Origin: Coniochaeta sp. PMI_546
Lineage: Eukaryota > Ascomycota > Sordariomycetes > Coniochaetales > Coniochaetaceae
Direction: 5' to 3'
NCBI GenBank assembly: GCA_021432605.1
Contig: MU271149.1
Location: 1,240,001-1,304,000 of the forward strand
DNA length: 64,000 nt
The notes beneath the pieces are model-generated. The model saw nothing but the letters and a program-made list of their open reading frames with translations, ran no database searches and was not told the origin of the DNA. Position numbers and translations under genes: made by a program. Below, piece after piece: positions 1-9,945 of this stretch (within the stretch, counting starts at the first letter, position 1; each line of letters begins with the position of its first letter).

Positions 1-3000
1 CGGCTCAGTAATGACCTGGAGTTAAGCGGATGAGTGAGCTCAAATACAGCCGAAATACCGTATTCGCCAGATTACCGACCTAGTACCACAGCTTTTGCAC
101 AATACTTGGTTAGGATTCCAGAGTGAAACTCGCCTTCTGCCCTCTTTGGAACTTCATTGACATGAGATTGCTCAAGGTTCCCAGGGCGTCCTCTTGTTGC
201 TCACAATGGCGCCTCCAACCGGCACCTGAACTTCCTGTAACTGTGTTCTTGGGCACAAGGGAACAAAGACAGCCATGATTGCGATCCAAATCCCGCCGTG
301 TCCTGATAACCAGTGACCGTGCTGTGTTTGACATCGTCGTCAGTACAGTGTGCAAAGGTCGCACTTCACCCACCCCTGAAATGTCGTTGGTGCTTGTGTT
401 TGAGGCACAGGAGCATAAAAGCTACCAAGGTCTGACTGCGGTCTCCTGAAACTGTCACCCTCTGCGGCTCTTGCTAAACGATGGTACAAAGGTTTGTGAG
501 ACGCTGTACTCAGTACTATAGCTGCTCAATTCCACATTTGATTCCACAGCTGACGGCCCCCTTTTTCTGCAGTCATATTCGGGCTGGCATTGCGCAATAT
601 CAGCTTATCGAGAAATGCAGCCGGCTGTGGCTGGTCTTCGAGGTTCTTGGTAGGCTCGTGATGACGAACTCTGTCTGTGTCCTTCATGCGGCGGCTATGC
701 ACTCAGGCCATCTATACGTACATCCCGTCCTTGACCCCCTCGACTCTCGACCCTCGACCCTCGACCCGCGAACCTTGGCATTGCCGAGCCACCTGCATTC
801 ACACCGACATGGCCAGCTATCGGCTACATTAGTGAGGCCCAATGATGGGCTTGATAACACATTATACGCTCTGAATACGCACCATGCCATGTCGTATATG
901 TCTATCTGCTGTACTCGCCCGCCAACAACCATCAAGGATAGTCGCGCACATAGTTATAATCCATAAAAAGATCACCTTATCTGAGACAATGAACACGAGA
1001 GCTGCCCTCTGAGCCAAAACCGATAGCGGGACACGGCCCACTGCAAGGATGCTAGACTGCATGTGTAATGGGCCAGGCTCTGGCTGCAACCCAGTGCGTG
1101 AGCAGCCAGAGCGTAGAGCGTGAGACAAGCTTTCAAGGGATCAGAGATCTGCATGATTTCGTTATTCTACTTTCGACCACAGACACTATAGCTGTTTATG
1201 GGCTCCTCCGTCAAAATATACAGGACAAAGACAGCTTAAATTCGACAGCGAGACTAGGCCAACTATTGAGCACCATGAACAAAGGGCTTCTAGTAACTTG
1301 CAACACAGAGTCCTTGGTCCACAGAGTTCTGCATCCCTAGGGACTGAAATGGTGACCAAGAATGGCTCGATGCCGAGATATCCTTGGCTAGCGTAAGAGC
1401 ACGATAAGAGATACCAAATATGTGGAGTTCCCTTCCCCAGATTCTGTGGTGCTCCCAAGTAACTGCTAAACGCGCGTCGCAGAAGTTTAACCACCGCAGT
1501 CCCTTGTCTGAAGACGACAGTGAGCGATCACTGAGAGAAAATCCCAAGAATTTCAAGATCAAACCAGACTTTGTTCTTTCCGGGAATGAGGACTGGTGGC
1601 CCAGGTTCGGATTAGCCGCATTGCTCGGCCATTTTTTGTTGTTCAGCCTGTCTAAAATAGTTCAAATGGCGAGGGACAGATCTGCCATCCCGCTGAGCCG
1701 TCCCGTGGTTGTGGTCCTGGCTGCCAATCCTAACATACCGGCGGAGATATGAACGATTTCCGACCTCACATAAGCTAGAACACGCTGGGCACACCCAACT
1801 GGTATTCATACAGATCGTACACGTAGTGTAGTGCTCGAGAAATATACCAAGGTTGGTTGGTACTAAGGCCAGGACATGATGACCAGCCATCAGCAAATCC
1901 CGACTCCGGTCTTCAGAAAGCGGGGGCGGGGTTTGGCTTGGTTCCTGTAATTCGGACAGCTTCTCCGCTCACCAAGATCCGCCCAGATTCTCCCAAGCCT
2001 TTCCTCCAAGCCGTCTCTCCGCCTTCCGCTCTGGATTTGGGCGCTGTGACCTTCTAGTGTAGATTTCAGATTGCCGTGTTCCGGCAGGTCATGATGATTG
2101 GGACAGTCGACAGCCGGATAATCAAAATCCGCACGAGAGCGCAGTCAGCACTACACAGCAAGTTCTGTTAAGTCGCATGGACATACTATGTAGCCAACAG
2201 CGTCCATATGCAACGGCCATCAATCAGCACACACGTTGCGAACCCCCACACAACTCCATAACTTTCCATTTATCAAGCTTTCGACAAACAGGGAAGTGCC
2301 GGATTCACAGCATGCCCACATGTGTCCAGATACACTTGTCGATCGCTGCGGGTTGCCTTTTGTGTTATGCTTTGTCTGCTCCTGAGGGTAGTGTGCTGTA
2401 CATGTGCCGTCTAGTGTAGTTGTCGTCGACATGAAATCATTCGGTGGAGTTTTGCCCCGAGCTGCAAGTCGATGCAGTCGATCAAGGGGCCCGCCCAGGA
2501 CGCTTGATGAGTGAGCTTAAAGACTGGAGAGTGACATCGTCAGAACTATTCATCCAGCCATCCCTCCCGTCGACCTCTCACGCCAGCCGGTATCGGCTCC
2601 GGTGGCGAGGCTCCCGATAAGCATGCCGTCCGGGCGCCGTTCGAGCTTACTAGACTTGCAGTACCACAGGAACACACTTCCACAAAGCCCGCCCATGTCT
2701 TTGAGAAATCTTTGATCTGCCTTGTTGACATTCTACGTAATGTTTATTGAAGTGAAGCAGGTTAGGAGAATACGCAGTTTGGATGGCTGCCAAGGTTCAC
2801 AGCTGTACTGTAGTTAAGCCAAGTGGCTCAGCCGCCGCCACAACTGCATCATCCGAGGGGCGCGTATACACGTACACTTAAGTACCTGCGTAGTGTACTT
2901 GTGTAACGCAAATAGTGTCGAGTCTTCCAGATGCGGTCTTGGTCGAAGATCATGAGATGCACACGACATCACCGCCGAGCATTCCGGACCAGCCTGCGAC

Positions 3001-3274
3001 AGAACCCGCCCCCAGAAAGGGTATAGTCTGTCCCACTCTTCCCGCTGTTATCCCCGACTCTAGCCCCGGGCCTGCAACTTTCTGTGTGGTTTGCAGAGTG
3101 TAGACGTAGTTGCCGGAAGCGATCTCCATGCAAAGTGCTATCACAAGCATCGACACCCAACCCAAGAGGACCAACGATTTATTAGCGCTGCATCATTACA
3201 TCTCGTTGTGTGGTCCCGAAGATCCAGAAGCACCATCGCGTAACTCAGCCTCGAGAGCTGCACGAACAGAAAAA
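1..3274. other. Gene-poor left edge; no gene recognised
   Basis: Both strands hold only scattered open frames, the longest 161 codons at 481-966. None shows a known motif, a plausible splice partner or fungal-like coding composition. A short 7-bp tandem repeat lies near 736-770. The last few hundred bases should contain the promoter and leader of the cyclophilin gene that starts at 3275. An unknown lineage-specific gene cannot be excluded. Confidence 0.5.
736..770. repeat. Short 7-bp tandem repeat (CCCTCGA)
   Basis: About four to five imperfect copies of CCCTCGA run head to tail. The array is too short to assign any function; it looks like an ordinary intergenic minisatellite. Confidence 0.6.
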
Positions 3275-4328
3275 ATGGCCCCAACCGTCTTACCGGAGTC
3301 GGGAAACCCGCTGTGAGTAGCCCTACCCTTCAAAACTTGCTCACGTATTTGGAATATGACTGCTCTATCATCTAAGCCACTCCCACGCGTCATAGTTGGT
3401 TCTTGGAGATCGCTTGGTGAAGACGGAGCGGAGCGCTCAACACCCCCGATCCGTTGCGAACATACTGTTCAGGACTAGTGGCTAACAATTCTGTCTTGAA
3501 GCGTATTCTTTGATATCACACTCGGAGGTAAGTGAAGCCGGATCTTGAAGTTATTCACTTGTCATGCAACCTTCCATTCAACTGAGGTCTCTCACTGAGT
3601 GGTGAGAGGCTCCAGTCAGACCTTTGCCCACGATCACAACGCGACAATCAGGCTTACACATCAGCCCCTGACAAGCAAGCACCATTTCCCCCGAGCACTC
3701 GGTTGCTCCCTTGATCATCAGCAAAACTCTGTGTTGACCATATCGATATGCAGGTGAGCCCCTGGGCAGAATTACCTTCGAGCTCTTCAAAGATGTCGTG
3801 CCCAGGACCGCCGAGAACTTCAGACAGTTCTGCACGGGCGAGTACAAGTCGCAACGTCGGCCGCAGGGCTACAAGGGGTCCAAGTTTCACAGGATAGTAT
3901 GTCTTTCCTACTTCCCATCTTCCCCACTCCCCATCTATCCGCCCTTCCTTCCTCCCCGACTAGATCCGGCCGCTCATACAGAACGCCAGATCCCTTCCTT
4001 CATGTGCCAAGGCGGCGACTTCCTCCACGGCGACGGCACGGGCTCGACCTGCATCTACGGCACCAAGTCCTTCGCCGACGAGAACTTCAACCTCAAGCAC
4101 GACCGGCCCGGTCTCCTGTCCATGGCCAACGCCGGGCCCAACACCAACGGGTCGCAGTTCTTCATCACCACCGTCCCCACGCCGTTTCTGGACGGGAAGC
4201 ATGTCGTCTTCGGAAAGGTGGTGGACGGCATGGACGTCGTGAAGAAGATGGAGGCTACCAAGACGGGCTACCGGGGAAAGGACGTGCCGAACTTGGATGT
4301 TGTTATTGCGCAGTGTGGTGAGCTGTAA
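3275..4328 (+). CDS. cyp3: Peptidyl-prolyl cis-trans isomerase H (cyclophilin H)
   Basis: Single-domain cyclophilin of 181 residues. Members isomerise Xaa-Pro bonds; the H class binds the U4/U6 snRNP protein Prp4 in the spliceosome. I read four exons: 3275-3312, 3502-3527, 3754-3896 and 3990-4328. The joins restore [13 protein letters not shown] and [15 protein letters not shown]. Active-site residues are present: the Arg of FHR, the Gln of QGGDF and the Phe residues of QFFIT. The short N-terminus before VFFD and the ending VVIAQCGEL resemble the H class more than CypA. The position that is Trp121 in human CypA is Phe here (TPFLDGKH), so cyclosporin binding may be weak. The first ATG lies just after an A-run and is followed by a gtgagt donor. 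Length matches the family, about 180 residues. The subfamily call rests on overall resemblance. Confidence 0.93.
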
Positions 4329-5055
4329 TGGTTCAGATGGAGGCCTAAGTCGGAAAGTGCGTCGGCGTCAAGGACCTAGAAAATGGCGGTACTGATTTGG
4401 GTTAGATAAATGGAGACTCACCCGGTTCTCTGCGGGTTGAAGCTTATGGCCAGTAACTTCCACCTCGTGTGTCACGGAGGAGTGTGAGTAGACTGAGATG
4501 AATGCGAGCGTCGAATATGGCATGGTTTGCAGAGTCAAGTGGACGAGGCTAGCTACAGAGGATTTGGTACGCAATCAATATTCCTGAGGCTACCATGATC
4601 CCCAAGGAATATTTGAGACATCAGGTTCTTTAGACCCATGCTGTGGCAAAAACATATTATTATATCTACCGGTATGCCTCGAAATCAACATTTGTCACGT
4701 CATATCACAGAACAGAGGTTCAAGTAGGAGTAAATCCATTTTATTTATAAAATTCAATAACGCCAGCCACTCGGGCAATCGCAGAGCCATCGACATCCAG
4801 TCGTATGTATGCCCAGGGAATACCACAGGTCCCTATCCCTATGAACGCATCCACGTCCATCTCCCGTGGGAAGAAGAAAAGAAGAGAAGCAATCCTAGCA
4901 AACCGATGGTATTTGCCATTTCCAACTCCAAGAGTGATGCAACCGGGTATCTCAAAAGAAACCATGCCTTCTCCCTGATGTATGTACACCGCGAACTGGT
5001 TGATGACTTTCCGAGAGTAGCGAAATGCCCACATCATGTACAGATCCACGGCTCA
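4329..5055. other. Convergent 3' intergenic region
   Basis: Lies between the ends of the cyclophilin gene (+) and the DUF7492-type gene (-). I see no gene; it should hold the two 3' UTRs. The part near 5056 encodes the His-rich extension described separately. Confidence 0.6.
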
Positions 5056-5136
5056 TCAGGCATGATGATGAACGTGATGGTGCGCATGGTGGTGCACATG
5101 CTGATGAGCGTGATGATGAACGTGACCCAACGCCCG
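5056..5136 (-). other. His-rich in-frame extension behind the TAG stop of the DUF7492 gene
   Basis: Directly after the TAG stop (5137-5139, minus strand) the same frame stays open for 26 codons to a TGA at 5056-5058. Fifteen of those 26 codons are His, arranged as repeated HHH blocks separated by Ala, Val or Gln. The stop is followed by CGG, the triplet known from type II readthrough contexts, although those are best documented after UGA. No convincing intron would remove the stop. It could be a readthrough tail or the former C-terminus of a recently shortened protein. Confidence 0.6.
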
Positions 5137-6630
5137 CTAAGCGTGTCCACGACCGAATCCCCACTGGCCAGCCGCCCGACGACCCTTCTTGGCGGCCGTC
5201 GGTTTCGCGTCCTTGAGGAAGCCGGTCACGGTCGGGGAGCCCGAGCTGCCCTGCGATCCGGCGCTTGACGTCGAGATCGAGGCGGCCGCGGATCCGGACG
5301 GCAAAGACGAGGGCGATCGGCTGATTGTTGAGGTCACGGTGGTGCTGTAGGCGACGACTGTCTTGGTGACTATCGAAGAGGCCGTAGCTACCCCGGGGTT
5401 TGCAGAGGCAGTGCTAGGGTAGATGGTGACGGTCGTGACAGTGGTGCTGTCGTACACCGTTGTTGTCTTCACGCGCGCGCCACGGTCGGTACCTGTGGGC
5501 CTCGTAGCCGTTGTAACAGTGACGCCGCCGTATGTTGTTGTGGTCTTGACGCGGCCACCGCCGGCACTGCTGCTACTGGCCTGGGATGAGACTGAACTCG
5601 CCGAAGAGTTGTTTTTGCTACCAACATCGATCAAAGCCGAGACGTCCACAATGAACATGTTCTTAACCTGTTCTTGAATGGCCGCCTTGTTCAGATCGGT
5701 CTCGGTCACCACAAAAGTTTGGCGTGATCCGCCGCCGCCCTTGGTGCATGTAGGCCCTTTGACTTCGCCGAGAATATCGTCGCACGGGTCGACGACGTCG
5801 ATGTCTATGACCGTTGTATAGAGCTCAGGGATCTTCACTTTCGCTCCATTCTCGCCAGGGGCAGCTCCTGGGGCTGATGACGGAGGGACTGTGACATTGG
5901 CTCGATCCATCGTTGGCCAATCCCAGACCCAGATCAGGGTGTACGGCTTCCCAGCAGGGAGATCGACAGGAAGAGCGAGGTCGTTCTGGCACCACAGGTT
6001 GTCGCCCATGGGCTGCTCAGTGGCCTTGGGGTACTTCTGTCGACGCTGCGTGGCGATCTCCTGAGTGTTGTCCTGGTAGCAGCGGCCATCGTCGAAGTTC
6101 CGAGTTGCCAGAAGCTTTCCCTTGCTGTCACCACCAGTACCCTTCGCGTTCCACTGATAATGAATATCGAGCAGATTCGCGTCCGTGCTCAAGCTCGGGG
6201 TACCGTATATATACACCGTTCCCCGATTGAGTGTCTTGTTCACCTGGGCATTCGGAAGGGTTGTGTGGCCGTTTTCCTGGTATTGGAGAACGATCATATC
6301 CCCCGGGGCCGCCTTTAGAGGAGGGTTCGCTGTTGTGTAGTTGGAAGTACGTTGAGCAGGATGCGCGATCTTGTCATCTGGACGGATTACCTTGTCCACG
6401 GGGCCGTTCGGTGGAATCAGATAGATGTTGGCGTTATCGAAGTAGCCGGGCGCACCTCTGGGCCAGAAACCACGCGGGAAGCCCTCGGCGCCGATGGTGG
6501 TCCCGTTGGGTGCAACACGCAAAAGGCGCTCAACGCTGGTATGGGCACCAGCGGGTAGCGCTGACCAAAGAAGGACCCAGAACAAGCTTACGAAGCCCCA
6601 CGTGTGCCATCCGGGGCGTGTTTTAGCCAT
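5137..6630 (-). CDS. Secreted DUF7492-type, LPMO-like protein with Thr/Ser-rich tail
   Basis: Single-exon protein of 497 residues. Residues 1-29 form a signal peptide ending PAGA, and the mature chain would start with His30 (HTSVERLLRVAPNG), a pattern I associate with the fungal DUF7492 family. A second candidate metal ligand is His122 in ENGHTTLP. An N-terminal His plus an internal His resembles the copper histidine brace of lytic polysaccharide monooxygenases; activity is inferred, not shown. The globular part runs to about residue 310. It is followed by a Ser/Thr-rich linker with three diverged repeats around VKTTTTY, VKTTTVY and TKTVVAY, typical of O-glycosylated wall or secreted proteins. 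I chose the Met at 6630 because it gives a clean signal peptide; an upstream in-frame Met at 6678 would add 16 residues. See the His-rich extension after the stop. Confidence 0.8.
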   Translation of the reverse strand: MAKTRPGWHTWGFVSLFWVLLWSALPAGAHTSVERLLRVAPNGTTIGAEGFPRGFWPRGAPGYFDNANIYLIPPNGPVDKVIRPDDKIAHPAQRTSNYTTANPPLKAAPGDMIVLQYQENGHTTLPNAQVNKTLNRGTVYIYGTPSLSTDANLLDIHYQWNAKGTGGDSKGKLLATRNFDDGRCYQDNTQEIATQRRQKYPKATEQPMGDNLWCQNDLALPVDLPAGKPYTLIWVWDWPTMDRANVTVPPSSAPGAAPGENGAKVKIPELYTTVIDIDVVDPCDDILGEVKGPTCTKGGGGSRQTFVVTETDLNKAAIQEQVKNMFIVDVSALIDVGSKNNSSASSVSSQASSSSAGGGRVKTTTTYGGVTVTTATRPTGTDRGARVKTTTVYDSTTVTTVTIYPSTASANPGVATASSIVTKTVVAYSTTVTSTISRSPSSLPSGSAAASISTSSAGSQGSSGSPTVTGFLKDAKPTAAKKGRRAAGQWGFGRGHA

Positions 6631-9600
6631 GATAGTGCTGGTGGACCTGCGGTCGATAATGAGGGCAAAGTTGTTCAAGGTGAGAAAGAATGATGTCGTC
6701 TTCTAAGAAGACCCGCGTCGACGTGATGATGAGATTTGTCGTTTCCGCGGCGATCCGAGTTGTGAGTGTTGTTTTGATGAGTAGAAGTATTAGTACGAGG
6801 TTCGAAATTTGGTGGTGTATCGTAGGTTTTTTGTCACCACGCGCTCGAAAAAGGCCAAGAATTTGCAAGTTGAGTCAAGGTGACTGAATGGTAACAGAAT
6901 GGTCCGGCCTTCCCAACACCACTGCGTTCGAAGAATCCAAAGTCAAATTATACCACCTGGGCAGGTTCAGCACAGCTGATATAAAGAAATGAAGTATAAG
7001 TCCGCCACAATAACCGCCTTGTTCTAACTCAGCATTGTGTCGACAGAGAAAGACACTGTTCTCCGGTAGTGTGACCGCCTTTTTGAACTTTGGGATCTGT
7101 GATATTATGTCCCTTTGTGAAGGCCGAGGGCGTGGCTCGATATCGGTATGGTGAAGCAAAGAAGGTCGACGTCGTCAACTCCAGAGACTCGAAAGGAGAG
7201 ACTACGGCCGGTTTACGGTCGCTGAGATGGTCTTTTACCAAGCACTTGGGTCGACAAAGGAAACAAGAGTGGGATGTGCCTGGACTTGCGATGTTGATGT
7301 TCAAGTAATACGGAGATCTTGGGCTTTGTGTGAGGTCCGGGTATTGCTCAAGGGGATGGTCCCGGATAATAGGGGATTGCCACGGGAAGACATGGAACAA
7401 GGCAGGAGTCACATCAGGGTATATCGGCTCACTGACTGAGTGAGGAGTCAGGCCAGCATCGAATGTATGCACATTCACCACAATAAACGAGATGAGAAGA
7501 GTGAAGAGATGACTTCTATTTCTTTAGCCGTCAGACAGGCATGGTTGTCGCATGTGGCAGCCAGTCAAAGCGTGATAACGTCCCGACCATAGGAAACAAG
7601 CAGGTCGAACTGATGGTCTCATGTTTCTGCACTGTCTGGAAGAGGAAACATAGCTGCTATTCATTCGCTCGCGGGCAGTCTTGCGCATAGAGACTAGAGG
7701 GCGGCGGCAGCAAAGGAGGCCAATATCCACTTGGACAGACAACCATCCGACGAGATGCGATGTTGCAGGTTGCAAGGGTGTCATGTGGAAAATGCGAACA
7801 GATGTGTGGAGGAGAGACGTTGAACATGGCAGAAGTGGGACGGTCTCCACAAGAGGCTCGTTTGATCTGTACCAGGGGGGCAGCGCCAAGCACTGAAGAT
7901 GCACGTGCCCTTGATAGGTTTGAAGTACTCTTCAGCCTTCCGTTCTATGCAAAGAGACATAAACTGCATCAACCCGTTCCCAAAATGGCTCGCCAGGGGT
8001 CGATGACTGGACGAGCGGCTCCCCAGACTCGCCCCCTTGCATCCGCCAGTCGTTGCACGTCAATGCTTCACTTTAGATAGGCGAGCCCTACGGGATTTAA
8101 AATGGTTGCATTATCAGCAGCCACCGCCGTTGACGATTCGCTCCTGGGCTCCCGAACCTGCGGCAGGCTAGCAGAATAGTCGCCGGGTGCTCAGGTGCTT
8201 TCCTGCCTTGATAATTCCATTAATTATCGCCCCGTCGTTGATCTCGACTCCTGGAGCTTAGTCCACAATCATCCCAAGTTTCGGCGACTTCATATGGAGA
8301 AACTCAAATAATAGAACTCACGTCTCCCTGCCCCATTTGGTTGGGTCTTAAACCAGCACCCCCTTCGATGAACGAAGGGCTCCAAAGGGCACTCAGGACA
8401 ACTGATGGCAACTTGGACTTTTCGCACTTTATCTTGGTCAGCTTATCCCGAGCATGTGTTTCAGAGCGCCCTGTTTCCCGTTTCCTGGGCCCGAAGCGAA
8501 CAGATTCACAGGGCCAGATCGTCACAAGAGATCAGGCATTGAGTAACGTCTACGCCCTGGTGGCGATCGTGTTTGTGACAATGTCGTGCTTGTGCTCCGG
8601 CGCATGAACTGCGTGGCAATTGATCCGGCCCTGATCCTCGACACGGGCCTCAACTCTATTTCCTGTCGTCAGAAACCCAAGACTATTTTCAATTTCTGCT
8701 GTCTGCTGCCTCTGCCTCTGCCTCCGCCCCTGCCATTACCTTTCGACTCCTGATTCAACAGGTTGGCTGTAAATTTGAGACTAAGAAACATCACGTCTTT
8801 ACTCTTCTCCTAAATTTTCCCAGGATTTGGCGTGGTTCTCGTGACGGAAGTTGCGAATTGGCAACAAGTGGTCACATGTGCAGTGAAGAGTCTGAAGGCC
8901 AAAAACATGGTCCTCTGTGCACAACTCCACGACAGATCGTGTTTCATCCCAGCCTGCCACTTTCCAATTCAGGAAGGGTCTCGACTCCTCCATTTGGCCT
9001 CTAGCGGCATATAATTGCCGTAGTTCGCCTCCTTCTTTCCTGGAAAAAAGCTCGATTTACGCGGCCTCCCCTTCTTCGTGGTCTCGTCTTCGGCCTAGAG
9101 GCGTTTCAAACGCTCCATACAGTCTCTCCTAGACACACCCTCTCACATAATGGCTAGTACCTTACACCTAGGGGAGAATATTATGCCTTCTGCCTCTGAC
9201 TTCCTTCGACCGTGAGTAGTTCAGGTATTGAGAAGTCCTCTATCGAAGCTGGCAATGCAACGAGACCTATAGCTGTCAGCTCTACAACTCCGAACCGCCT
9301 TTCAACACCGATGGGCCGTTCTCTGCCTACCGTACTGGCTGCGGGCCTATGATCAGGAAGCATTCATGACACAAGACGTGACTGTCTGTGGCGTGGTCTC
9401 TGTCATGGTATACGTAGTGCAGTTAAACTCTAGTTCCGATTCGTGCCCATTGGGAACTACCTATGTCGACCGCATCAATGGGGCAAAACGGTAGGATACC
9501 ATGTCCTCAACTACGTTCTAACCATTGATGCACCGCAGGTGGAAACCATAGACTACTAGGTAATTGTATGATATCAGCTGTGAAGTCGAGACTGGATAAT

Positions 9601-9945
9601 GCTCAGAGAGTATGAGTTGACATAATGAAGTAAATTGATTAATGAGGGAATCAAATATTAATCTTCTCGCGAAACAAAAGAACCGCCCAGCCCGGATTTT
9701 GTTTAAACCACCAGGTCGTGAGACCGCTGTTCATCTGCGCATCTTGTTCTGATCTTCGCAAAGTGTAACCGTTGAGAATAGCATCTTCCTTGTCCCATAA
9801 CCATCCCATCCAAAAGCCGAAAGGAGAAAGTCCCAACACCGTATTAGCGCCTGATCCAATAAAAGCCCGCGCCTCATCATCCTCATTTATTACATGACAA
9901 GTACAATCATTTCATCTCTTCCGCTCTGGTTCCGGGTATCATTCA
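6631..9945. other. 3.3 kb intergenic stretch; no gene recognised
   Basis: The left end should contain the promoter of the DUF7492-type gene. The right end is downstream of the TEA gene, whose stop codon is at 9946. Open frames of 60-150 codons occur (for example 7029-7481 minus) but show no recognisable motif. A CTGCCTCTGCCTC-type low-complexity run lies near 8698-8738. I see no transposon ends or RNA gene. Confidence 0.45.

Noticed and set aside
481-966. 161-codon plus-strand open frame at the left edge
   Set aside because: Contains the 7-bp tandem repeat, is rich in His, Cys and Ser, and has no recognisable domain or promoter signal.
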